Source of the DNA: JBAZOO01 sp041648735
GTDB taxonomy: Bacteria > Verrucomicrobiota > Lentisphaeria > Oligosphaerales > CAITYL01
Assembly (NCBI GenBank): GCA_041648735.1
Contig: JBAZOO010000011.1
Coordinates: 35,955 to 99,954 of the forward strand
DNA length: 64,000 bases
Direction: 5' to 3'
This document shows, piece after piece, positions 1 through 11,475 of the stretch; position 1 is the first letter of the stretch, and every line of letters starts with the position of its first letter. The notes below the pieces were generated by a model that was not told the DNA's origin, searched no databases, and saw only the letters and a program-made list of their open reading frames with translations. A program made the translations under genes and the position numbers.

Positions 1-449
1 GTGAAACCGATGCGCCAGAGCATCAGGGAGCGGGCCTCGGCCCGGTATTCGCGCCAGGGAATGCCGATGCGCGGTTCGCCCGTCACCACATTGTCGAGGA
101 ACATGAACTTGCCGCGCGAGCTGAGCCAGAGCAGGAGCAGCCACAGCCCCACCCCGACCCCCACCGCCAGCAGCGCCAGGAGAAGCACCAGGGCGAGATG
201 CTCGCCGCACCAGTGGCCGAAGCGCTGGAACGGTTCGGCGGCCGCGCCGGCCCGGCCGCCGCGGCCGCCGCGCCCCCCGCCAGGCAGGTTGAAGTTGCAG
301 CCGCCGTCCGTCAAGGTGGCGAGCCAGGCGCAGAAGCCAAAGGTGAACCAGCGATAGGCCTCGAACGGCTGGAACAGCAGCCGCTTCATGCCGGCCCACG
401 CCTGGCGGGCGCAGTCCCAACCGAGCCGCCAGAAATCGCTGAAGGCCAT
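1..449 (-). CDS. Partial glycine/alanine-rich membrane protein of unknown function
   Basis: The reading frame runs leftward from an ATG at 449 and leaves the window, so only about 149 N-terminal residues are visible. It opens with a Trp-rich amphipathic stretch (MAFSDFWRLGWDCARQAW), then a Gly/Arg-rich linker, then a strong hydrophobic segment of Leu, Val and Gly around residues 90-110, and a conserved-looking FLDNVV stretch after it. This suits an integral membrane protein with a cytoplasmic N-terminus. Large multi-pass proteins of this style are common in the PVC group, but I do not recognise a named family. It lies upstream of the NifU-like gene on the opposite reading direction of rph. 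Confidence 0.7.
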   Translation of the reverse strand, partial: MAFSDFWRLGWDCARQAWAGMKRLLFQPFEAYRWFTFGFCAWLATLTDGGCNFNLPGGGRGGRGGRAGAAAEPFQRFGHWCGEHLALVLLLALLAVGVGVGLWLLLLWLSSRGKFMFLDNVVTGEPRIGIPWREYRAEARSLMLWRIGF

Positions 450-498
450 CTGGGGATCCCTCCTTGCCACCGCCCACCGCCCGCCCGTGCCGGCCGGC

Positions 499-729
499 TC
501 AGTCCATGACGCGTTCCACTTCGATGTCCGCGCTGACCTGTTCGCGCAGGATGCGCTCGATGCCGTTCTTCAGCGTCATCGTGGCGTGCGGGCAGCAGCC
601 GCAGGCGCCCTGGAGCCGGAGCTTGACCTTGGTCCCGGCCACGTCCACCACTTCCAAATCCCCGCCATCCGCCTGCAAGTGGACGCGGAGCTTCTCCAAC
701 ATTTCACGAATCGAGGTTTCGAGTTCCAT
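499..729 (-). CDS. NifU C-terminal-domain Fe-S scaffold protein
   Basis: A 76-residue protein made only of the NifU C-terminal (Nfu) domain, which carries nascent Fe-S clusters to apo-proteins. The diagnostic CGCCPHA motif supplies the CxxC cluster ligands, and the family pattern of LQADGGD before it and TLKNGIE after it is present. The start at 729 is chosen because a GGAAGG Shine-Dalgarno sequence lies 8 bases upstream. An in-frame ATG at 786 would add 19 residues without a comparable site. It stands alone, as many PVC Nfu proteins do. The lipoprotein gene upstream is on the same strand, about 95 bases away. Confidence 0.88.
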   Translation of the reverse strand: MELETSIREMLEKLRVHLQADGGDLEVVDVAGTKVKLRLQGACGCCPHATMTLKNGIERILREQVSADIEVERVMD

Positions 730-823
730 GGCAGCGGCCTTCCGTTCTGGCGGCGTCCAGCCGCCGGGTTGTCCTGAATCAGCCATACTGTAATCCCTGA
801 TTCCGCGCCGGGCGGCGGCCGGG

Positions 824-1966
824 CTACGGCCGGGCTTCGGCCCGGCGGAGCTGGTCCAGCCGCTTGAACAGGTCGGTCACGGTCGGGAATGGCCGCAGCC
901 ATTCGCCCGTGCGGAGCTGGTCGGCCGGCAGCAACAAGGCCGCGACCCCTTCCCGGTACAAGGCGGGGGCGATCGCCTGCCGCCGGAGCAGCTTCTCCGC
1001 CCATGTCGCCGCCTGGGCCGGATTGCCGCGGAGGTGGGCGACCCGGGCGCGCAGGAGCAGGCCGGAAGCGGTGGTGGAGGTGGGCGGCAGCGCCAGCCGC
1101 GCAATTTCGTTGCGGGTGCGGTCGGTGAAGCTCGGCCAGGCGCGGGCCAGGGCGACTTCGAGGCCGGCGCCGAGGTCGGGATCGGCCAACAGCGTTTCGG
1201 CGCGGCCACGGTCCGTGGCGGCCAGCGCCTCCAGGTCGGCGGCGGTGCTGGCCAGCAGGTGGTGCCGGGCGCGCTCCAGCCGGGCGTCGTCCAAGGCCAG
1301 TTCGCGGATCGGGGCGGCCAGGTCATTGAGCCGCGGCTCGCCGGCCAGCAGCCCGCGGTCGTAGGCGGCCACGAGCTGGCGGTAGCGCTGGCAGGCTTCC
1401 CGCCGCTTGAGGTCGGCGAGGGTGCGCCGCTCGCCGGCCAGCCACTCCTGGTAGCGGGGCGCGGCCGCCAGCGGCGCGGCATAGGCCAGCAGCGCGTTGA
1501 GTTCAGCTTCCGCCTGGACGCTGGCCGCAAACGGCAGCCGGCGGCGGTAGCGCTCCACGGCCTGCAAGGCGGAAACCAGGTCAAGGGCCTGGGTCAGCTC
1601 CGGCTGCACCGCCAGCTCCTTTTGAGTCAGCCGCAGCAAACGCTCCGCTTCGTCGAGCCGGCCACTGAGCAACAGACGGCGGGCGCCCTCCAGGCGGATG
1701 GCCAGCAGGTTGCGGTCGCGCATCCGGACGAAACTGTCCTGCCCCGGATGCAGGTCCAGGAGCCGCCGGGCGGCGTGGTCGGCGGCCTGGAGGTCGTTTT
1801 GCCCCAGCGCCTGGAAAAAGTCCCGAGTCACCTGTGCGGTCAGGTGGTCGGCCGCGGGCGGGGGCGCCCGGCGGCAGCCGGCGAGGCCGGCCGGGAGCAG
1901 GAGCAGGGCCACCGCCCAGAGGTGCGGCAGCCAGGTTCGGCAGGCTTGGTCTATTGCTTTCTGCAT
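824..1966 (-). CDS. Secreted lipoprotein of unknown function, helical-repeat-like
   Basis: About 380 residues beginning MQKAIDQACRTW, with a hydrophobic signal stretch and a lipobox (LAGC), so it is expected to be lipidated and exported. The rest is Ala/Leu/Arg-rich with many short amphipathic helices (repeated LLAxxxxDLxAL-like patterns), suggesting a TPR-like solenoid, but no family is clear. The frame is open further upstream to 2017. The 1966 ATG is preferred because it places the signal peptide at the N-terminus. The gene is divergent from rph with about 60 bases between them, so the two promoters must overlap. Confidence 0.72.
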   Translation of the reverse strand: MQKAIDQACRTWLPHLWAVALLLLPAGLAGCRRAPPPAADHLTAQVTRDFFQALGQNDLQAADHAARRLLDLHPGQDSFVRMRDRNLLAIRLEGARRLLLSGRLDEAERLLRLTQKELAVQPELTQALDLVSALQAVERYRRRLPFAASVQAEAELNALLAYAAPLAAAPRYQEWLAGERRTLADLKRREACQRYRQLVAAYDRGLLAGEPRLNDLAAPIRELALDDARLERARHHLLASTAADLEALAATDRGRAETLLADPDLGAGLEVALARAWPSFTDRTRNEIARLALPPTSTTASGLLLRARVAHLRGNPAQAATWAEKLLRRQAIAPALYREGVAALLLPADQLRTGEWLRPFPTVTDLFKRLDQLRRAEARP

Positions 1967-2025
1967 TTTCCCATTCACATTAAGATGGTTCGCCCAACAT
2001 AACCTACGGTGGAGCAAATCCCAAC

Positions 2026-2763
2026 ATGGTGACGCGGATTGACCAGCGCCTGCCGGCCGACCTCCGGCCGGTGGAATTCCTGCCCCATTTCCAGAGGTAC
2101 CCCCACGGTTCGGTGCTGGTCAGCTTCGGCGCGACCCGGGTGATCTGCTCGGTCTCCGCCGTGCCCGGCATCCCGCGCTGGATGAAGGAACAGGGGAAGG
2201 CGGGCGGCTGGCTGACGGCCGAATACGCCATGCTGCCCGGCGCCACCGCGGACCGCTGCCCCCGGGAGGGCGGCCGCGGCGGCCCCTCCGGCCGCAGCCA
2301 GGAAATCCAGCGGCTGGTCGGCCGCAGCCTGCGGGCCGCGGTGGACCTGGAAAAGCTCGGCGACCACACTCTCCACGTCGATTGCGACGTGCTCGACGCC
2401 GACGGCGGCACCCGCTGCGCCGCCATCACCGGCGCCTCCGTGGCGCTGGAGCTGGCCCTGCGCCAGCTCCAGGCCGCCGGCGAGCTGAAGGAATGGCCCT
2501 TGCGGGAGCACGTGGCCGCCGTCAGCGTCGGCATTGTCGCCGGCGAGCCGGCGCTGGATCTCTGCTACGCCGAGGATTCCGCCGCGGCCGTGGACATGAA
2601 CGTGGTCATGACCGCCGGCGGCCGCTTCGTCGAGGTGCAGGGCACCGCCGAAGGGGAGCCATTCGACGAGGAGGAGATGCAGGCCATGCTGGCGCTGGCC
2701 CGGCGCGGCCTGGCGGAGCTGTTCGCGCGGCAACGGCAGGCGCTGGCCGCCGCCGCGGACTGA
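2026..2763 (+). CDS. rph: Ribonuclease PH
   Basis: 245 residues, the usual length for RNase PH, a phosphorolytic 3'-5' exonuclease that trims tRNA precursor tails as a hexameric ring. The family landmarks are all there: an N-terminal R-rich segment followed by GSVLVSFGATRV, the GWLTAEYAMLPGAT block, the basic GRSQEIQRLVGRSLRA phosphate/RNA-binding block, and the DCDVLDADGGTR active-site segment. The C-terminal VEVQGTAEGEPF motif is also intact. A GGAG lies upstream of the ATG. A secreted-protein gene follows about 95 bases later on the same strand. Confidence 0.96.
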   Translation: MVTRIDQRLPADLRPVEFLPHFQRYPHGSVLVSFGATRVICSVSAVPGIPRWMKEQGKAGGWLTAEYAMLPGATADRCPREGGRGGPSGRSQEIQRLVGRSLRAAVDLEKLGDHTLHVDCDVLDADGGTRCAAITGASVALELALRQLQAAGELKEWPLREHVAAVSVGIVAGEPALDLCYAEDSAAAVDMNVVMTAGGRFVEVQGTAEGEPFDEEEMQAMLALARRGLAELFARQRQALAAAAD

Positions 2764-2859
2764 CCCCGAGATTTCCGATTCCCAAAGTTCGCCGTTCAAA
2801 GTTCAAAGTTCATTCGCTGTTTGCCCCCTCCCCCCCACTTCCCCTGGAAGGAGCCCCCC

Positions 2860-3429
2860 ATGATGCCCGCCTGGATCCGCACCCTCGCCACTGCCCTGGC
2901 CATCCTGGCCACCGTCCCCGCCTTGCACGCCCAGAAGCCGCCGCCCCAGGAAGCCGCCGCCGAGGGCAAGAGCGGAATGGTCGCCCTCCCCTGCGGCCTC
3001 GCCAAAGGCTTCACCACCACTGCCGCCCGGCCGTTCCGCAAGATTGATTCCGCCTTGCGCGACGGCAAGACCGAGATCGAAGAGGCCGCCCTTGACCGGG
3101 GCGAGGCCGAGGATCGCCCGCCACCGCCCGGCCGCCGCTACGCCATCGTCCGCGTTGCCCTCAAGGCCGGCCGCAGCCTCAGCCGCTACGACTACGCCTT
3201 GCGGATCGGCGACGCCACCTACGACGCGCTGGCGGTGACCCCCACCCGCTCGGCCTTCGATGAGCGGCTGGTCAAGGTCGCCCGCGGCTTGCAGGAGAAG
3301 CAGCCCAAGGAGGCCGACCTGATCTTCCTGGTGCCCAGCGACACCCGCGACGCGCTGCTCGTCCCGGCGCTCCCCATGACCCTGCCGCCGGAACCCCAGA
3401 AGCTGCCCTTGCCAGCGCTGAAAGATTGA
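2860..3429 (+). CDS. Secreted protein of unknown function
   Basis: 189 residues with a classical signal peptide (MMPAWIRTLATALAILATV ending in an Ala-His-Ala cleavage site). The mature part is a small alpha/beta protein whose lines IVRVALKAGRSLSRYDYAL and DLIFLVPSDTRDALL look like an immunoglobulin-like or DUF-type beta domain that senses or binds at the envelope. The start was moved in from an upstream GTG-type option because GGAAGGAG sits at 2846-2853, seven bases before the ATG. The stop is only two bases before the acyltransferase ATG, so the two are very likely co-translated. I cannot assign a function. Confidence 0.72.
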   Translation: MMPAWIRTLATALAILATVPALHAQKPPPQEAAAEGKSGMVALPCGLAKGFTTTAARPFRKIDSALRDGKTEIEEAALDRGEAEDRPPPPGRRYAIVRVALKAGRSLSRYDYALRIGDATYDALAVTPTRSAFDERLVKVARGLQEKQPKEADLIFLVPSDTRDALLVPALPMTLPPEPQKLPLPALKD

Positions 3430-3431
3430 GC

Positions 3432-4349
3432 ATGCCTGCCGAAACCGCCCCCGCCGCCCGCCCCGCCGGAGCTTGGCTGGTGGACAGCGCCTTCTTCCTC
3501 GCGGGGCGCCTGCCCTGGCGCGCCACCGGCTGGCTTGGGCGCGGCCTGGGCTGGCTCCTGGACGGCATCCTCCGCTTCCGCCGCCGCTTCGTCGAGGAGC
3601 AGCTCCGGCTGGCCTTTCCGGAACTGGCCGCCGCCGAGCGCGCCGGCCTCCGCCGCCGCTTCTACCGCCATTTCGGCCGGCTGGCGGCCGAACTGCTGCG
3701 GCTCCCCTCCTTGGGCACGGCGGAACTGCGCCGCCGCACGGTGATCGAGGGGGAGGGGCATCTCCAGGCCGCGCTGGCCCGCGGCAAAGGCGCCTTCATC
3801 CTCGCCGCCCACCTCGGCAACTGGGAGATCGGCCTGGCCACCGCCGCCTGCCGCGGCATCAACCTGGAAACCGTGGTGAAGGAGGTCAAGGGTGCCCTTG
3901 GCCAGTATGCCATCGACCGCATCCGCGGCGCCCACGGCGTGCGCACCATCCCCCGCCGCAACTCCGCCTTCCGCATCCTCCGCCAGCTCCGGGCCGGCGG
4001 CCTGGTCGGCTTCGTGCTCGACCAGAACATGACCGCCGACGAAGGGGTCTTCGTCGAGTTCTTTGGCCGGCCCGCCTGCACCATGCCCGGCCTGGCCGTG
4101 CTCGCCAGCCGCCACGGCACCCCCGTCATCCCCATCCAATTCTGGCGCGACGAGGCCGGCGGCGGCACCTTCCATGCCCGCTTCCACCCGGAAATCCCCT
4201 GGGAGGCGACCGGTGCCGGCGCGGAGGCCGACGTGCGCCACAACACCGCCCGCTACACCCGCCAGATCGAGGCGCTGATCCGCGAACGTCCCGAGCAGTG
4301 GCTCTGGCTGCACAAGCGCTGGAAGACCCGCCCGCCACCGCCGCGGTGA
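3432..4349 (+). CDS. LpxL/HtrB-family lipid A acyltransferase
   Basis: 305 residues, matching the lysophospholipid acyltransferase family that adds secondary acyl chains to lipid A at the inner membrane. The catalytic HLGNWE motif (H-x4-E) is at about residue 133. An N-terminal hydrophobic segment, the GFVLDQNM substrate-binding block and the terminal WLWLHKRWKTRP signature are also present. It implies a Gram-negative outer membrane with lipid A, which agrees with gmhB at 31.7-32.3 kb. It follows the secreted-protein gene by two bases and is probably in one operon with it. Whether it adds laurate or another chain cannot be read from sequence. Confidence 0.9.
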   Translation: MPAETAPAARPAGAWLVDSAFFLAGRLPWRATGWLGRGLGWLLDGILRFRRRFVEEQLRLAFPELAAAERAGLRRRFYRHFGRLAAELLRLPSLGTAELRRRTVIEGEGHLQAALARGKGAFILAAHLGNWEIGLATAACRGINLETVVKEVKGALGQYAIDRIRGAHGVRTIPRRNSAFRILRQLRAGGLVGFVLDQNMTADEGVFVEFFGRPACTMPGLAVLASRHGTPVIPIQFWRDEAGGGTFHARFHPEIPWEATGAGAEADVRHNTARYTRQIEALIRERPEQWLWLHKRWKTRPPPPR

Positions 4350-4407
4350 CCGCTGGCGGCATGGCGGCGGCGCATGCGCGCCGCCCCTGCCGCGTCGGGA
4401 AGCCCGG

Positions 4408-5475
4408 TCAGCCCTGGCGCAGGCGGCGGACGATGTCGTCGCCGACCTGGCTGGTGGTGGCGGTGCCGCCGAGGTCCGGGGTGACGCAGCGGCCGTCGCT
4501 GACCGAGGCGAGGACGGCGGCCTCGATGCGGGCGGCGGCCTCGGGATGGCCGAGGAAGTCGAGCATCATGGCGACGCTGCGGATGGCGGCCAGCGGGTTG
4601 GCCAGCCCCTTGCCGGCGATGTCCGGCGCGGAGCCATGCACCGGCTCGAAGAGGGAGGGATGCTTCCGCTCGGGGTTGAGGTTGGCGCTGGGGGCGAGGC
4701 CGATGCTGCCGGCGATGGCGCCGGTGAGGTCGCTGAGGATGTCGCCGTACATGTTGGAGCAGACCAGCACGTCATAGTCCTGGGGGCGCTGGACGAGCTT
4801 CATGACCATGGCGTCGACGTAGACCTTGTCGAGCTGGATGTCGGGGTAGTCGCCCTTGATGTCGTCCAGCACCTGGTCCCAGAAGAGCATGCCGATCTTG
4901 AGGGCGTTGGACTTGGTGACCATGGTCAGACGCTTGCGCGGGCGCTGGCGGGCGAGGTCGAAGCCGTAGCGGAGGATGCGTTCGACCCCCTTGCGGGTGT
5001 GGATGTTGGTCTGCAAGGCCATGCCGTCGGGGGTCTGCCCCTTGAAGAAGCCGCCGCAGGTGACGTATTCGCCTTCGGAGTTCTCGCGGACGATCACCAG
5101 GTCAATGTCCGCCGGCACGCGGCCGGCCAGCGGCGTCCGGACGTTGGGGAAGAGCTTGGCCGGGCGGACGTTGGCGTACTGGTCGAAGACCTGGCGCATC
5201 TCGATCAGCGGCTGCACGGAGATGTGGTCGGGCACTTGGGCGGGGAAGCCGAGGGCGCCGAGGTAGATGGCGGGGAATTCGGCGAGGATCTTCAGGTAGT
5301 CCGCGGGCACGCACTTGCCGGTCTGCGCCCAGTGGCGCTGGCCCCAGTCGAACTCGACCAGGTCCAGCTTGAAGCCGCCGAGGTCGGCGACGGCCTTGAG
5401 GGCGTTCATGGCTTCGGCGGTGACTTCGATGCCGATGCCGTCACCGGGATAGACGGCGATGCGATGCAGGGTCAT
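4408..5475 (-). CDS. Tartrate/D-malate-type dehydrogenase (isopropylmalate dehydrogenase superfamily)
   Basis: 355 residues of the NAD-dependent decarboxylating beta-hydroxyacid dehydrogenase superfamily. Visible landmarks are IAVYPGDGIGIEVT, the substrate arginines in the MRQVFDQYANVRP stretch, VIVRENSEGEY, the TMVTKSNALK lysine, the metal-binding aspartates in the VDAMVMKLV and NMYGDILSDL stretches, and the FEPVHGSAPDIAGKG cofactor loop. The ENSEGEY loop and the long YANVRP block favour tartrate dehydrogenase/D-malate dehydrogenase over LeuB, which normally sits in a leu operon. It is a single gene here, with no leucine genes nearby. Substrate assignment is inference. Confidence 0.85.
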   Translation of the reverse strand: MTLHRIAVYPGDGIGIEVTAEAMNALKAVADLGGFKLDLVEFDWGQRHWAQTGKCVPADYLKILAEFPAIYLGALGFPAQVPDHISVQPLIEMRQVFDQYANVRPAKLFPNVRTPLAGRVPADIDLVIVRENSEGEYVTCGGFFKGQTPDGMALQTNIHTRKGVERILRYGFDLARQRPRKRLTMVTKSNALKIGMLFWDQVLDDIKGDYPDIQLDKVYVDAMVMKLVQRPQDYDVLVCSNMYGDILSDLTGAIAGSIGLAPSANLNPERKHPSLFEPVHGSAPDIAGKGLANPLAAIRSVAMMLDFLGHPEAAARIEAAVLASVSDGRCVTPDLGGTATTSQVGDDIVRRLRQG

Positions 5476-5560
5476 GGCGCGGTTCCTCGGGTTGGGGCGG
5501 CGGAAAAAGGGGTTGGAGCGGAAGCGCCAAATATACCACGCCGCCGCGCCGCCGCCGGCG

Positions 5561-5766
5561 CTCGAGTTCGCCGAGGTCGCCGAGGCGGGCCAGGGAGTTG
5601 TTCGTCGTGTCGGCGTGCGGCACTGCGGGGATCCCCTCCCCGGAGAGCGACGCCAGGCGGCGGCGGAACCCCTCGTTGCCCTCCTGGAACGCCCGGCGCG
5701 ACTCCGCCAGCGTGCAGAGCATCAGCACCGCCATCAGCAGCAGTACCCTGGCCTCGTACTTTGCGA
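5561..5766 (-). pseudogene. Degenerate N-terminal fragment of a transposase
   Basis: In the 370-base gap between the dehydrogenase and the sigma genes the minus strand reads, after a stop, a hydrophobic VLLLMAVLMLCTLAESRR stretch, then FQEGNEGFRRRLASL and IPAVPHADTTNNSLARLG. This order (hydrophobic helix, R-R pair, then a 'P-H-x-D-T-x-N' line) resembles the N-terminal helper domain of DDE transposases of the ISNCY/ISAs1 kind. There is no plausible catalytic part. The frame runs on into a low-complexity Arg/Pro tail overlapping the dehydrogenase start. I read it as an old insertion scar. Confidence 0.4.
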
Positions 5767-5849
5767 GTCAGCAGCGCGAACTAATGAGACTCTTCACCGC
5801 TGGCGGGGCGCCGGGGGCTGCCGGGCCGCGGGGCGCCGGCGGCGCGCAG

Positions 5850-6158
5850 TCAGGCTTGCTGCATGGCTTCGCAGAGGTTCCGCAGGGCCATGTTCTGGAT
5901 TTGGCGGATCCGTTCGCGGGTGAGGCTGTACTGGGTGGCGATGGCCTGGAGGGTCTTCGGGGGTTCGCCGGTGATCCCGTAGCGCATGGTGATGACCGTG
6001 CGCTTGCGGTCGTCGAGCTTGTCCAAGTGCTGCAGCACCTGCTTGCCCAGTCCCGCGGCGGCGGCGGCGGGGGTCGTGGCCAGCGTTTGCAGCGCTTCGT
6101 GGATCTCGGTGGCGGAGAGTTTCGCTTTCTTGCCCATGGTGGGAATGGAACCTTTCAT
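5850..6158 (-). CDS. Stand-alone sigma-70 region 4 protein
   Basis: 102 residues carrying only sigma region 4: a helix LQTLATTPAA, the 4.1 block LDKLDDRKRTVITMRYGI, and a complete 4.2 helix-turn-helix ending YSLTRERIRQIQNMALRNL. Regions 1-3 are absent. The ATG overlaps the stop of the upstream sigma factor (ATGA), so the protein should be made by translational coupling at a fixed ratio to it. The family fact is that region 4 binds the -35 element and the beta-flap. The inference is that this protein competes with, or substitutes for, region 4 of a holoenzyme. It may equally be a truncated paralogue that persists. Confidence 0.75.
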   Translation of the reverse strand: MKGSIPTMGKKAKLSATEIHEALQTLATTPAAAAAGLGKQVLQHLDKLDDRKRTVITMRYGITGEPPKTLQAIATQYSLTRERIRQIQNMALRNLCEAMQQA

Positions 6159-6994
6159 TTGGCGCCGGACTCGGCAAGCCCGGGCTCGTCATCCATCAAG
6201 GATTTGAGTTTGGCCATGGCGAGGTTCTGGATCTGCCGGATGCGTTCCCGCGTCCGGCCGACTTCGGTGCTGACCTCTTCCAAGGTGCGGGGCGGCTCGC
6301 CATCGAGGCCGAACCGCATTTTCAGGATCTGTTTTTCACGCGTGTCCAGCCCTTCGAGGAGCAGGAGCAGCCGCTGGGTGGTTTCATCGTTGCTGATGGC
6401 CATGTCCGGGGTGGCGGCCCCCTGGTCGGCGATGATGTCCTCGAACTTGCCCTGCTCCCCCTCCTGGATGGCTTCATTGAGGGAGAAGCTGGTCAGGTCC
6501 GCGACCTTGAGGCCGCTGACCGTGCGTTCGCTGAAATCGAGATAGGTGGCAATCTCCGTGTCGCTCGGCTCGCGGCCGAACTCCTCGGCGAGGCGCAGCC
6601 GCGCCAGCTTGATTTTGTTGATCTTGCCGGCCGACTGCACCGGCACCCGGATGGTGCGGCTTTGGTTGGCCAGGGCGCGGCGCATGGACTGCTTGATCCA
6701 CCACGCCGCGTAGCTGCTGAACTTCGCCCCCTTGGCGGGGTCGAACTTCTCCACCGCCCGCATCAGGCCGATGTTGCCTTCCGAGATCAAGTCGAGCAAG
6801 GGCAGCCCCAGCCCCTTGAAGTCATGGGCGATTTTGACCACCAGCCGCAGGTTGCTTTTGATCAGTTTGGCGCGCGCCTCGTCCGACCCGGCGGCGATCT
6901 CCTTGGCGAGTTTGACCTCTTCCTCCCCTTTGATCAGGGGGATCTGGCCAATCTCCTGCATGTAGACCTTCATGGTGTCGTTCTTGGTCGGCAT
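6155..6994 (-). CDS. RpoD/RpoS-like group 1/2 sigma factor
   Basis: 279 residues with short region 1.2 (YMQEIGQIPLI), full region 2 (LRLVVKIAHDFKG, DLISEGNIGLMRAVEKFDP, FSSYAAWWIKQSMRRAL), region 3, and region 4 (MRFGLDGEPPRTLEEV followed by an RTRERIRQIQN helix). It lacks the long 1.1 acidic domain of E. coli RpoD, so it is a short primary-like or stationary-type sigma factor. The start at 6994 is set by GGGGAGA upstream and by a promoter at 7079-7106. An open frame extends to 7096, but that would begin inside the promoter. It is co-transcribed with the overlapping region 4 protein. Confidence 0.92.
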   Translation of the reverse strand: MPTKNDTMKVYMQEIGQIPLIKGEEEVKLAKEIAAGSDEARAKLIKSNLRLVVKIAHDFKGLGLPLLDLISEGNIGLMRAVEKFDPAKGAKFSSYAAWWIKQSMRRALANQSRTIRVPVQSAGKINKIKLARLRLAEEFGREPSDTEIATYLDFSERTVSGLKVADLTSFSLNEAIQEGEQGKFEDIIADQGAATPDMAISNDETTQRLLLLLEGLDTREKQILKMRFGLDGEPPRTLEEVSTEVGRTRERIRQIQNLAMAKLKSLMDDEPGLAESGAK

Positions 6995-7078
6995 CCAAAC
7001 GGTCTCCCCGCAGCCCGCGACGCTGCTGTTTCCCCGCGTGAACGGTGCGCCTGCCGGGTGAACCCCGGCGGCCCCGAT

Positions 7079-7106
7079 AGTATAGCGGGTTGTCAACCCA
7101 AGTCAA
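7079..7106 (-). promoter_or_regulatory. Sigma70-type promoter of the sigma-factor operon, with an inverted repeat in the spacer
   Basis: On the minus strand TTGACT (7101-7106) and TATACT (7079-7084) are separated by 16 bases. The spacer overlaps a palindrome, GGGTTGACAACCC (7087-7099), that could bind a regulator or the sigma factor's own product. Transcription would start near 7072, giving a leader of about 78 bases. Confidence 0.6.
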
Positions 7107-7307
7107 CCCCCCCGGCCGGCATGGCCGAACCCGCTCCGGACGCCACACCTATGCAGACAACCGCCGCCGCCGCCGGTTCCCGCCGCCGCGGGGCATTGCA
7201 TCTTGGGCAATGATGCGCCATGCTATGGGGCCAGGGTGTCGCTGGCGCCTTGCAATGGCTGCGCCACGCAGATTCAAGGGGCACGAAGTCAAATTGAAGG
7301 AAGGATG

Positions 7308-10578
<3,271 letters not shown>

Positions 10579-10589
<11 letters not shown>

Positions 10590-11475
10590 CGGCGCCCATC
10601 TGGATCCCCTTGACCATGTGCTTCTGCATGATGATGAAGAGGACGACCATCGGCAGGACCGACATGGTGACCCCGGCCATCAGCAGGTGGGTGGTCTGGC
10701 CGCGCGACGAATCGAAGTAGAGCAGGCCGATGGGCAGGGTGTATTTGTTGATGGACTTGAGCATGACCAGGGGCCAGAAAAAGCTCTGGTAGTTGCCCAT
10801 GAAGGTGAAGATCGTCAGGGTGATGAGGCCGGGGCGGGCGAGGGGCAGGATGACGTCCCAGTAGAGGCGCCATTTGCTGGCGCCGTCGATTTCGGCGGCT
10901 TCGTCCAGGCTGGTGGGGATGGTCATCATGAATTGCCGGAGCATGAAGGTGCCGAAGGCGGAGAAGGAGGCGGGGACAATCAGGCCCAGGAAGGAATCCA
11001 CCCAGCCGAGGGTGATCATGATCTGGTAGTTGGGGATCATGACCACGAGTCCGGGCAGCATCATGGTTGAAAGGTAGAGCAGGAAGCACTTGTCGCGGCC
11101 GGGCCAGTTCAGGCGGCTGAAGCTGAAGGCGGCGAGGGAGCTGGTGAAGACTTGGAGGAAGGTGACCCAAGTGGCGACGAAGAGGCTGTTCCAATAGAAC
11201 CGGCCGAAGGGGATGACGTTGAAGACCTCCGCATAGTTCCCCCATTGGAACGCCTTGGGCATCCATTCCGGGAGGCCGATTTCGGAAAGTTCCTTGAGGC
11301 TGGTCAGGACCATCCAGAGGAACGGCAGCATGAAGGCGAGGCTCATCCCGACCAGGAGCAGGTGCAGGAGGCTGATGCCGAGGGCCTCCTTCTGGATGCT
11401 GCGGTCCTTCGCCTCTTTCCAGGACGCCGCCCTGGCCTCCTGGCTCACCCCGAGCATTTCTTCAGTCGTTGACAT
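10579..11475 (-). CDS. Carbohydrate ABC transporter permease (MalG-like)
   Basis: 298 residues with six predicted membrane segments. It has the EAA loop EAAEIDGASKWRLYWDVILP that docks the ATPase subunit, and a C-terminal QKHMVKGIQMGAVKG tail typical of CUT1-family MalG/LacG proteins. The N-terminus carries an unusually long soluble extension of about 30 residues before the first membrane helix. Its start overlaps the stop of the MalF-like gene by 14 bases, so the two are translated together. No ATPase gene is present in the window. A shared MsmK-type ATPase elsewhere is the usual arrangement. Confidence 0.93.
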
